Below, one piece after another: positions 31,455 through 41,760 of a stretch of 62,000 bases of DNA. The position numbers and the translations under genes are program-made. The notes below the pieces were generated by a model that was given only the letters and a program-made list of their open reading frames with translations, made no database searches and was not told the DNA's origin. Source of the DNA: Zygnema cylindricum (lineage: Eukaryota; Streptophyta; Zygnematophyceae; Zygnematales; Zygnemataceae); NCBI GenBank assembly GCA_037447655.1, contig JBBHKE010002683.1:1-62000 (forward strand), written 5' to 3'. Position 1 is the stretch's first letter; every line of letters begins with the position of its first letter.

Positions 31455-33620
31455 GGCTCTAGGACATGTTCCTCACAATGTTGTACCCCTTGTCTCTGCG
31501 GCTTGCCTTGTCACTGTTTTTGAGCCAAGTGGGGGAAATCGCCCAATGGCTATCAGTGAGGTGTTGTACCGTTTGGTCGCTCGCGCGATGTGTATTTAAC
31601 TCTAAGGGGCTTTCCATGACCATTTCTCACCGCACTAGTTCGTTATTGCTACCAAGGGGGGTTGTGAGGCGGGTGTTCATGGTCTTCGGGTTGTTTTTTA
31701 TCTCTTTTCGGATTTAGTGTTCTTTTAGGTAGATGTTACTAACTCCTTTAACATTGTCAACCGTAATGTTAACTTTCAAGAATTAAGGCATGCTCCATTT
31801 CCTATCAACCATATTTTCCATTTTGTTTGTGCATTATATTCTCACCCAAGCTCCCTTATCTTTCCTCTTGGCGGTCCCTTGGTGACCTTGCCACTTTAGA
31901 CTCTGCGACTGGCCCTCGCCAAGGTGACTTTTAGGTGCCCCCCTTTTTCCATTGGCTCACCTTCAAGTTTTACGCGACTTTGCTACGACATTCCCTGGTT
32001 GATTATTCCCTTCTATCGCAGATGATCCTCATATTGTGGGCCCTCGTGACTAAGTTTTATCATTTTGTGGAGCAACTCTATAGGATTGGTTTGTCAGTTG
32101 AGCCGTCTAAATATGTGGATTTGTGCTTGCAAGGCGTACCTTCAGACTTCCTTGTTTTTATTGGTTTTCAAATTGCATCTCCAACGGATGGTATTAAAGC
32201 TTTGGGCTCACCTATCGCTGCCCCATCTTTTGTGAACCAAGTTGTTTGATGACCTTTCTAAGCACTCTAAGTCCCAAGTGGCATTTCAAATGCTCACTCG
32301 TTGTTTTGCTCAACGTCCTCTCTATCTCACCAAGAAATTACCACCACTTGTCCTCTTTAGAAGAGTTCGACTATTGACTTTTTAGTGTTCTCCATCACCT
32401 TGTTGGTCATGGGATTTCTGATGGGCTAGAGGGCTCATTTGCTTGGCGTCAAGCTAGCCTTCCAATTTCCAACAGGATATAAGGTTTGATTTGGGTGGCT
32501 CGAGTTGCTCCAACGGCTTATTTGGGTAGTTGGGTTTTGGTGGCGCCAGCCATCACTTCCCGTTTTATAACAAATGATGTTCCCATTCTAGCCTAAGTCG
32601 TCCCTTAAGTAGAGGACAATCTTTTTCCTTTTCATCATGCTTTTCTCTCCGCCCGTGCACTCCTTTCGCCTGATGCCCTAAACCAAGCGCCACCCTTTCC
32701 ATCTCTTATTCCTGATAATTAATTCAATTTCCAACAATGTGTATCCGAGCACTTAGAAGCCATTAAATTCCATGATCTATTAAACCCGCTACCTTAAACA
32801 CAATCGCGTGCTCGTTTACCCTCGTGTTCTAGGTCGAGACGCTGGTGCGTGGTTACAAGCAACACCCATTTTTTGGACACTTTGTCTGACGTTCAACAAG
32901 TTCACCTCTATTATCCCACCCTCCGTTGTTGGGCGCCCCAACTATGTTTCTAACCTACCTATTGACGACATGGCATCAATTTACCAAGTTGCTCGCGGGC
33001 GATGAACGTACAATTGCGCACGATTTGGTTTGGGATGCGATTGCTGCGATTGGCGTCGAAGCAGGTTACATTGTGAAGCGAGAAGTTTCTCATATCTGAC
33101 CTCCTCGTTCCCAATCTAGTGGTCTCCCAAGTCCTCGGTTTGATTTGGTTTTCCTCCACGAGACTGGGCGAACCTTCGGTGATGGGGTCCTTACTGATCC
33201 TATTGGGACCCATGTTTCTTCTTGCGCGGCAGTGCATACGGGCGTGGCGGCTCGCGACGCAACGGATTTTAAGGAAAGAGATTACGTTCACCGAGACCCG
33301 ACAAACCATTTCCCATTTGCATCAGAGATCATGTCTTTCGATAATTTTCTCCGCAACTGTGCTCAAAAAGCTTTTGAATCCAAGGGTCGAAGGATTCCTC
33401 CCCGAAGCCTTCTCGTTGCTTTTTACCGTGAGTGTGTATCATTTTCCCTTCAACAAGCGCAAGTTGTGGCCCTTCTCCGTCGAAGCACTGTGGCGGATGA
33501 TAAGGGGGGCCTTCCAGACCTTCTTCCACGGGATCCAGTCCATATCCATAATCTTCAGGGGTGTGGAATTTAGTTTGTTAGGGTTGTAGGGCATCATATA
33601 GAGTGGGCTTTTCTTTTTTG
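31455..33620 (+). pseudogene. Degenerate non-LTR-type reverse transcriptase
   Basis: Plus-strand decayed RT-bearing ORF, not copia or gypsy. Readable blocks, in shifting frames: RPMAISEVLYRLVARAMC (31,540-31,595); ATKGGCEAGVHGLR (near 31,650); VDVTNSFNIVNRNVNFQEL, the catalytic-Asp block VDxxNAFN (near 31,730); SATGPRQGDF, the RQGD block (near 31,905); IGLSVEPSKY and IKALGSPIAAPSF (32,085-32,240); GLIWVARVAPTAYLGSW (near 32,500); and an open 142-residue C-terminal part (33,145-33,573: TDPIGTHVSSCAAVHTG). Many stops. The RPIAIGEVLRRL/RQGDPLG pattern is familiar from RT-containing ORFs of green-lineage genomes. I cannot name the clade. Confidence 0.65.
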
Positions 33621-34302
33621 TCTAGTGATCTTTGGTATTTTGTTTAGTCTTGCTAACTAGCCCAATTGCCTTTGGTTTCCTCATTTGTTTGTTTTGTTTT
33701 AGTAACGGTTGGCTCTTGTAGTCTTTAGATGTTCTTTTCCTTTTTTTTACCCCCTTTGTACTTTGATGGTTTTTCCAACGCACTTTTTGTAATAAAGTTT
33801 TTCACTTTTTTATCACTTTGATTGTTTGACAAGTGCAAAAAAACATGTATTCTGTTGGTAGACTTGCCTTAAAACGTTTTAGCGGATAGAATATTCGTCG
33901 GCCCAAGTTTAACCCACCGTTTAAAAGGAGACGAAATAAGCATCCTGGAGGCGCCGTGGAGCTCTCCAAGCCAAAAGCTACTAATTTATGATTGATTAAT
34001 GATTCGTAAGGTTCCACGTGGTTCAGTGACTTTTGTTTCATTATAGTTTATTTTTTTTCAAGGCGAGAAAAAAATATGAGCGTGATTATAGTACAGTACA
34101 GTACTGTACTTTGGAATCTGGGCAACCCGTATTGTCATTAAGCGAATTACAATTGTACACGTGCTGCTAAGCTAAAAATGATCTTGTAGCTTAGGGTGAA
34201 CCTCCATCAGGCAAAAAGTGGGGTTGTTTACTATAAAAAAATGCATTTCCGTGGAAATCCAGTTGGGCGATTACATCGATCGTCCGATTATGAGTTTCCG
34301 AA
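33621..34302. other. Non-coding stretch downstream of the RT pseudogene
   Basis: T-rich sequence with a polyadenylation-like AATAAAG near 33,790 that may belong to the RT element's 3' end. A short palindrome of GTAC units (AGTACAGTACTGTACT) lies near 34,097-34,112. No gene was recognised. Confidence 0.55.
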
Positions 34303-34347
34303 CGGTAAATGGCTAGTGTCCTCAAGGAGGACACTAGCCATTTACCG
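34303..34347. repeat. Perfect 21-bp inverted repeat, 3-nt loop
   Basis: The arm CGGTAAATGGCTAGTGTCC..., 34,303-34,323, pairs perfectly with 34,327-34,347 around the loop AAG. No adjacent transposase or polyU-type terminator was seen. It could be a foldback element remnant or a palindromic duplication. Confidence 0.9.
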
Positions 34348-34439
34348 GACGTGTAAAACGTTTACGCGTCGAAATGTCACGAACGAGCCACGCGCCTTCG
34401 AACATATGCCACGCGCCTTCAGACAGGCGGGAATAAGAA

Positions 34440-35951
34440 AAAGGGCCTTATATCTTTTAATGGTATTATCTGGGTTCAGTTTCAGTTTAAACACCCATTT
34501 GCACCCAATCGGTTTTCTGTTCGGAGGATAATCCACTAGTTCCCAAGTATTTGCTTCCATCATTTATGGCTCTAACCCATCTGTCCTTCTCCGGACTGTC
34601 AATTGTCTCTAATGAGACAACTTATTTACCTTGTGAGCGGCCTGTCTTTCATGCAACCTTTTGCTGCTCCTTCGTCCTCCCTCAAAGTTTGAAGTCGCGA
34701 TGGAGGGAAGTCGCCGGTTCCTCCTCACTGTCTCATCGGCTCCCCTATCCATGGAAGCCGGTTCCGTCTCCTCCTCTTCTGTCTCCTCAACGTGTGTAGG
34801 GATATGGGCAGATTCCGGTATATCTCCCTCATCGTGGATCTCACATGATTCTGCGATCACTTTTTCACTCATGTCCCTTCAGGGAAGATCCGAGTCCTCC
34901 TCACCCTCGGACTAAAAGCTGATTCTTATCTTCTTGGTGTATTTGAAGGGATCAAATGACATCCCTTCATCCATGATAACTCCATGCTTTACTAGAATGA
35001 TATCTTGTTCAGCTAAGTCATAGACTCTAAATCCCTTGACATCCTCATCATATCCCACAAAATATCCCGGTTTCCCTTTAGCATCTAGATTCCATTTCTT
35101 CCTATCCGTGTCAAGACTGTAAACTTGACTACCGAATACTTTCATGTGAGAAATATCTGGTTTCTTTCCAGCCCATATCTCATAAGGTGTCATTCTTTCA
35201 GGTGAGAAATATCTGGTTTCTTTCTAACTCATCTCTCATAAGGTGTCATTCCTTTCACGACTCTGGTAAGGACTCTATTCTTAATGTAGTTAGCACAGTT
35301 CATGGCTTCAACCCAAAACCTTTTTCCTATTTTCTTGTCGGCCAACATACTACATACGCTATCTCCTAGAGTCCGCTTCAACCTCTCAGCTACCCCATTT
35401 TGTTTTGGATTATATGGTACAGTTTTCTCATGCTAAGCTCCGCCATCTCTTAGGTATTCCTCAAACTGGTGAGAGGTATATTCTCCCCCATTGTCACTCC
35501 TTATTCTCTTAATGGGGGTTCCGTGCAACTTTTCACTCCAAGCTTTATATTCTTTGAAGTGAGTTGCTTCAAACTTTGTTTTTAAGTATTAGATTCTCGA
35601 GTATCTAGACCAGTCATCAGTGATTGTCATCATGAGCCTCTTTCCTCCTACCAAAGGTACCTTTGCTGGTCCCCAGATATCTGTGTGGACAAGATCTAGC
35701 ACTTTCTCACCTCTATATGTGGCAATTTTGGGAAAAGAGAGTCTGTGAGCCTTACCTTGGGCACAGCCACTACAATCATCCACCATTTCATTATCCCCAA
35801 ACTGAATACCTTCTACTACACCAAGATTTTTCATTTCCTTCGGCCAATCAAAGTGCACATGCCCCAACCGCTTATGCCAAATCATCAAGTTTGGGACACC
35901 AACATAGTAAGCATTCTTCTTTTCATTACTTAGGTTAAGCCTAAACATTCA
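34440..35951 (-). pseudogene. pol: Copia pol fragment L (IN to RT start)
   Basis: Minus-strand internal piece of an element like H and J, with no LTRs. Right to left: GAG-pre-integrase and zinc region (35,948-35,589: HKRLGHVHFDWP, CSGCAQGKAHRLSFPK), VHTDIWGPAKVP and TITDDWSRYSRI; the integrase core with stops (35,580-35,250); the integrase C-terminus (35,193-34,912: TPYEIWAGKKPDISHMKVFG, with part of it duplicated near 35,185-35,245); acidic linker; and the RT start WELVDYPPNRKPIGCKWVFK (34,563-34,440). Both ends are abrupt. Confidence 0.85.
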
Positions 35952-36660
35952 TTGGCTTTGAATTTTCCCACAGTTGTACTCTTCTCCTATTCTTTAAAAT
36001 TGTTAGAGGAAATAGGGTTTATCAAGGAGAGAGGAAGAGAGGGAGGGACGGACAGATGGACAGATTTTGAGGGGCTTTTGGAAGGAATGGGTGATTTGTA
36101 CGTTGAGTGGAAAGAATTGGGTAAATTTAAGAAGCGAAAAAAAATAGTTTAGAAAACAATGGGGCAAAATGGGAGAGAATTGCAAAAATTTGGAAGAGGC
36201 TTGCAGTAGTGAGAGAGAATTGGGTTTGAATGCAGGAAATTGGACGAATTGGGGAGGATTTTGAGATTGAATTTGGAAAGAAACACTGGAAAATATAAAT
36301 TGAGAGAAGTGGACGAATATTGAAAAAATTGATATGAAAATGAAAGAAGTAAAAAGTAAAATAAATCAAGATTGGGAGTCCCCAAGGAAATACAAAAAAA
36401 GGGAAATGAGAAAAACGGGGGGAACTGGAAAGAATTTGGAGAGAATAACAGGCATAAGAAAGGATAATAGGGAAGTTCAAGGCATTTTCATAATCACAGT
36501 GATCAGTAGAGAAATTACAAGAATCACTAGAAAGGTAGCCGAAAAAAACTTGAAGAGATTTATGGTCATTGAGTTTATTCAATTGTATTCTCGACAATTT
36601 CAATGGACTTGGTATAGAGGGTCATAATGCGCTCAGTCATTAATACTTTTCCAAAATGTC
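35952..36660. other. A/G-rich non-coding stretch
   Basis: Plus strand is purine-rich with repeated GGGAGAGAATTG and GGAAATTGG-like words. ORFs across it look compositional. The last part lies just inside the LTR that starts at 36,672 and may be the leader of a lost element. No gene was recognised. Confidence 0.55.
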
Positions 36661-36671
36661 TTTTGATACCA
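36661..36671 (-). promoter_or_regulatory. Primer-binding site beside LTR M
   Basis: Minus-strand TGGTATCAAAA, starting right after the LTR end. It resembles TGGTATCAGAGC, complementary to the initiator tRNA-Met 3' end and common in plant LTR elements. It implies an element to the left that shared or once used this LTR as its 5' LTR. Confidence 0.65.
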
Positions 36672-37441
36672 TGTTGCAAACAAAATCTAAGAGAAAACAT
36701 TAAACACTCATCTAAGCACATTCCCTATCAATTTTTTCACCTCTCTTATTCCATATATATTTTAGGAGAAAAAACTAGATAAATTCACAAAACAACATAA
36801 CAGTTCGGATGTTATGTACTCTCTCTCCCACCCTCTCCCTTTCTATCCCTCCCTTTCCCTCTCGCTCGCTCCAAGATCTAGTTTCTCCTGCCCCATTTCC
36901 TCAGCTCTGCCTCATCTTCCATCATATCGAGTGAGCGAGACCCGATTGAAAGAAACAAAGCAAGCCAAATAAACACATACAACACAAAAGATATGTTCCT
37001 CTAAAACTCCAATATATTAAAATGTAACGTCAAGTACAAAAGCTTGTTGTTACTTCTACACCTCCAATTAGATAACTCTATCACTAATTAAAGCAAATAT
37101 ATATATGTACACGACTAGAAACGCGTAAGAGTCAACATGGTGAAACAAACGACCGACAAGCTCGAACCGACTTGAACTACACGGTACGACTAGAAAAGTC
37201 CACCGTGAACCGACTTGAACCACACGGTACGACTAAAACTTACGTGAACCAAAATGACCAATCAATTTCCACGTCACTTCTATAGTACGACTCAAACTTA
37301 CGTGAAACAAAACGAAACAACCAAACAATTTCCACGTCACTTCAAATATCTAGCGACGAAACTACTTCGTCGCGGGTCGTTGCTGCTTTATCTACGAGAA
37401 TGTCTCGTCGCTAAATGAGGTCTCAGTAGTAAATCTTAACA
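36672..37441 (-). repeat. LTR of copia element M
   Basis: 770 bp, plus-strand ends TGTTGCAAACAAAATC and AATCTTAACA. On the right, TCCCCCCTCTTAC is a reversed polypurine tract, then RNase H of M follows, so it is M's 3' LTR. On the left it abuts a primer-binding site, so it also looks like a 5' LTR. It contains repeated blocks such as AACTTACGTGAA and TTTCCACGTCACTTC (37,230-37,350). No tRNA-like module. Confidence 0.78.
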
Positions 37442-37514
37442 TCCCCCCTCTTACACAGACACTCAAAGCCCCCTCTTACTCCAAGCCCACTAACTTCTTT
37501 CCCATTTTATGTAC

Positions 37515-38927
37515 TTATTTCAATGCTGCTTTGGTTAACATATCAACAACTTGCTCTTCTGTAGGTACAAACACAGATTGAACTTCTTCTTCTGAAACCA
37601 AATCTCGAACAAAATGCCATTGAATTTTAATGTGCTTTGTGTGTTTATGTAAAATCTGATTTCTACTAAGTGCAATGGAGGACATGTTATCACTCAATAT
37701 TTGCATGCCTACTTTTTCCACTCCAACTTCCAACAGAAATTCCTTAATCCACACGGTGTTCTTCGCAGGATGACATGCGGCCATATACTCCGCCTCCGTA
37801 GATGAGAGTGCCATAGTAGGTTGCAAACAGGAATTCCACGAGATAGCTCCTCCTGCAAGTAAAAACACATATCCTGACGTAGACCTTCCTGTATCATGGT
37901 CCCCTCCATAGTCGGCATCACAATATCCATAATAACTCAAACTCTCACCTTTCTTATAAACAATTCCAAGACTAAGTATTCCAGCCAAATATCTAAAGAT
38001 TCTCTTCACTGCCTCCCAATGTATTTTTTTCAGATTGCTACAATACCCACTAACCACGCTCACCGGGGCACTAATGTTTGGCCTAGTATCGATACTCAAA
38101 TACATTAAGCTTACGACCGCCTCCCTATACGGGGCATCAACCTCGTGACTTTTAACAAAGTTAGAAGGCTTGTCACGAGGATCAAGGGGAGTTCCTAGTG
38201 GATTACAATCTAAGAACCCAAATCTTTCAAGTACCTCTTTTGAATATTACTCTTGGTTTAATTTAATGTCTCCGTTCAACCTCCTTTGAATCTGAATTCC
38301 CTGAATGTATTGTGCATCCTCTAAATCTGTAGTTCTAAAGTGCTTTCGAAATTCAATCTTCAATTCTCCAAGTAACTCCAAGTTGTGAGAGATAGAAATG
38401 AAGTCATCAACGTATACATTAAATATTATCATGTCCCAACCTTCTCCCGGAATATACACTCCACAATCTGCAGTAAGCCTCCTAAATCCCAAAATTAGTA
38501 AAACCTTGTGAAGTTTATCGTTCCATGTTTTCGGTTCCTGCTTCAAACCATACAAAGCCTTCCACAACCTCCATTCCTTGCCATTCTTTCTAAGAACTCC
38601 TTCTGGAATTTTCATATGCACCTCCTCCTCCAATTCACCATTTAAAAAGGCCGTCTCTACATCCATCTGTTGGATATGCATTCCTTCTGCCGCCGCCATT
38701 GCAATAATTGCGCGCAATGAATCGAACTTAACTACAATTGCAAATGTCTCCGAATAGTCAATGCCTTCCTTCTGCTGGAAGCCCTTATGTACTAACTGTG
38801 CCTTATACTTAAGAATTTCTTCCGAAGCTCTTGTATTTGTCTTAAATACCCACTTTGAGTCTATCGCCTTCTTACCGACCGGTAAATATACCTTTTCAAA
38901 ACACCCATTTGATTTTACAGTATTCAA
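37515..38927 (-). pseudogene. pol: copia RT-RNase H of element M
   Basis: RNase H is open for 196 residues (38,105-37,515): YCDADYGGDHDTGRSTSGYV, SSTEAEYMAACHPAKNTVWI, SDNMSSIALSRNQILHKHTK, HFVRDLV and VVDMLTKAALK, all catalytic acids kept. RT is open for 226 residues (38,927-38,247): [76 protein letters not shown]. One stop near 38,247 and a short broken stretch separate the two. The YVDD box and DDE-type residues suggest a younger or less decayed element than most here. Confidence 0.88.
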
Positions 38928-40071
38928 TTCTTTGATAAACGTCGGTTTCCACTTCTCCTCCCATTCGTCCGAGTCTCGAGCCTCTTGATATGATTGAGGA
39001 TCCGCTGGACGATTTTTTGTAATTGCCTTTCATAAGAGAAAAGATTCCGCCTTTCCTTCTCTAATTTCGGAAATTGCCCTTTGGTAGCTGGTTTGCTTTT
39101 TATATGAATGTCCAAGTGAGAATCGTTCCGGTGCCTTCCTTTTAGTAGATCTTTTACTTCTCCGTACATCTTGTGCAAATTCCTTATCCGAATCACTGTT
39201 CTCAATTTTGTCATTATCATCGTTTTTAGGGGTGTCTCTTCTGATGTCACGTTGTCAATGCCAGTGGGTGATTCTCTGATAATCTTGTCTCCTTGTGATT
39301 TGGTGCTGCTAAGCTTAGGTGTCGAAGCTCTCTCTAAAGGTTTCTCTACAAATTGCACGTTTTTTTTCGTCCCTACCTCTATCAAAACGTCATCCTTTTC
39401 CTCCTCCTCTCCAGTGAACTTGTCATAATGACTCTCCTCCTCATAATCTTGAGCTCGTTTGGACTCATTAGCTCCTTTCACCATCATTCATCTCATTAAC
39501 TTCCACATTTCTAGACTCTTTAACCCTTCTAGTAACTGGGTTGGAAATCCTATATTGCATTGAGTTTTCACTATATCCAACAAAATATCCTTCCCATGAA
39601 TGTGCACCAAACTTTCCCTCCCGATTTTTTCCTCTATATATCCCATAACCTCACATCCATAAATCCTTAAGTTTTTTCCCGTAGGTATTTGTCCACTCCA
39701 AAGTTCCTCTGGTGTTTTGTTTCCCAAAGCGGAATTTATTCTCTTGTTGGTAATATGGTTAGCTGCCCTGATTGCTTCTCCCTAAAGACGATGTGTGAGT
39801 TTTGTTGTATGGAGCATGGCTCGCACCAACTCTTGCAATGTCCGGTTCTTCCTCTCTGCTATTCTATTCGATTTTGGGGAATAAGGAGCCGTGAACTGAT
39901 GCCTAATCCCCATCTCTTTACAATAATCAGCGAAACCAAAAAATTCATCACCGCGGTCTGAGCGTACCGCCTTTACCTGCCTCCCACTTTCCCTCTCAGC
40001 CATGACCACAAAGTCTTTAAATGTTTCAAGAGCGTTTGACTTAGCTTTTAAAAGATATACCCATGTCTTTC
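38924..40071 (-). pseudogene. pol: copia integrase and linker of element M
   Basis: Integrase core at 40,009-39,782 shows RSDRGDEFFGFADYCKEMGI (catalytic Asp) and NRIAERKNRTLQELVRAML (Glu). The C-terminal region at 39,727-39,488 shows KTPEELWSGQIPTGKNLRIYG. A 187-residue charged linker (39,487-38,924) leads to RT. Frames change between parts. The N-terminal part is lost in the gap. Confidence 0.85.
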
Positions 40072-40081
40072 NNNNNNNNNN
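40072..40081. other. Assembly gap (10 N)
   Basis: Ten N bases. Integrase of M stops abruptly on the left and unrelated sequence starts on the right, so the gap size and the join are unverified. Confidence 0.99.
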
Positions 40082-40470
40082 GACCCCCCTTGTTCTCTCA
40101 ATACCAACGTAAACCCTCCCCTCGTGTGACTATAGTGATGATGGACAATACCCCTACGTGAATACTCTTCTACGTGAAGACCCGTACACAATTTACACCC
40201 CCTTCCACGAACGATAACCTCGTCGTTCGTTGTTTTTCACCAACGAGTTAGATGATACCTCCGACTCATGTACCGTATAACAAGACGACACTTTCTCAAC
40301 TTCACCCAGTTCAGGAACAACATTCTTGTTCCCATATACTTACTCCCTCACGTACTTTATAAAACACTATTAGTCCGTTGGTAACATTAACTTTGGTTAG
40401 GATTTGTAGTAAAGTTTCGATTTGTATACCTGTATTTTATTTCAAAGCACTCCCTTTACAATTTTATTTT
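40082..40470. other. Unassigned sequence after the gap
   Basis: About 390 bp with TACGTGAA and ACGAACGATAACC words. No coding signal. It replaces the expected 3' LTR of element J, and nothing in it was recognised. Confidence 0.5.
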
Positions 40471-40499
40471 CAAATTTTTCCCTCACGAAACTTTATTTT

Positions 40500-41760
40500 A
40501 TGTCCATATGTTTAGCTTTGAAATGATGTTTAGGATTGGTTTCAATTACAATGGTTGCCTGATTATCACAAAATATTTCATGCACTCCCTCATTCATATA
40601 CCCTTGTTCTTACAACAAGGACTTGACCCACTTCAACTCTTTCACAGCAGAACAATATGCCATGTACTCAGCCTCCATAGTAGATTGAGCAACCACTTTT
40701 TGTTGCTTGCTGCTCCAATAGCAAGCACCTTCCCCCACATTTAACACATGCCCAGAAGTGCATCTTCTCATAAGTGCATCCCCATAACAGGTAGTAGTGA
40801 TATCAGTGTGCTCCCCTCCCAAATGCAACCATAACTCTCTTGTTCCCCCCAGATATCTCATGACTCTCTTGGGGTCCTCCTAGTCTCTCATCCTAGGATA
40901 ATTAAGACTCCTACTGAGTACTCCAACTGCTGTCGCTATGTCCGACCTGGTACAGTTCATAAAATAGATTAAACTTCCTACGACCTGTCGATAAGGGATA
41001 GACTTCATAAACTCTCTCTCCTTTAGACTCATTTTATCATCTAAGATCATCACTCCTCCTTCTACACTCCCATCACTTACTTTTTTCAAGTCCATGGGAG
41101 TGGTACAACTCTTTGCCTTTTCCATCTGGAATTTCTTAAGCATATTTCCTATTGCTCCTTTCTAGGTAAGTCTGATAATCTTTTTCCCTCTATCTCTTTC
41201 CATTTGAATTCCCAAAATATATCTCTCTTCCTCTAAATCCTTTATATCAAATCTACTTCTTAGATCTTTCTTTAACTTATTGATCTTTTCTAAAGACTTA
41301 CTTAACACTAGCAAATCATCAACATAGATTGCAATAAAAATGACACCATTCTCATCCTCAAACATATAGATAGAATGGTCAGAACTAATCCGGATATATC
41401 CAAGACTGGTGAGAAACTCATCTAGTTTCTTATTCCATTGGCGGGGAGCCTGCTTCAGTCCATATAAGGACTTTATGAGCTTGTAGACTTTGCTCTCTTC
41501 TCCTTATTCCGAAAACCCCTCTGGTTGCTGCATGAATATTTCTTCCTCTAACTCACCATTGAGGAAGGCGGTCTTAATGTCCATCTGGTGTATCTCCATG
41601 TCTTCCGCTGCTGCGAGACTGAGGAGAATCCTTACTGATGGGAACCGAACAACTGGAGCAAAAGTCTCCTCAAAGTCAATCCCCTCTTTTTGAGTGAACC
41701 CTTTGCTACCGACTGAGCTTTATATCTTTCAATGGTATTTTTTATGTTTAGTTTTAGTTT
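40500..41760 (-). pseudogene. pol: copia RT-RNase H of element J
   Basis: RNase H (40,861-40,610 and leftward): RYLGGTRELWLHLGGEHTD, a short deletion removes WSDAS so that TTTCYGDALMRR follows, then WSSKQQKVVAQSTMEAEYMA. RT: SIPYRQVVGSLIYFMNCTRSD (41,143-40,880), MFEDENGVIFIAIYVDDLLV (41,365-41,162), and the [18 protein letters not shown]-type block near 41,530-41,600. The loss of the first RNase H aspartate block makes RNase H inactive. Confidence 0.87.

Larger units (their letters stand above)
37442..40071 (-). mobile_element. Copia element M internal region (cut by assembly gap)
   Basis: Minus-strand copia pol of a different lineage from the B/H/J group, starting after the LTR at 37,441 and running into the N gap at 40,072. 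RNase H, RT, linker and integrase are seen. Protease, gag and the 5' LTR would lie beyond the gap but the sequence there is unrelated. Confidence 0.85.

Noticed and set aside
33145-33573. A host gene encoding the 142-residue plus-strand ORF
   Set aside because: It lies in order behind RT blocks and resembles the C-terminal part of the same RT ORF family, so it is read as a retroelement remnant.
36003-36627. ORFs on both strands of the A/G-rich stretch (up to 158 residues)
   Set aside because: Low-complexity purine/pyrimidine bias, no motif, no family resemblance.
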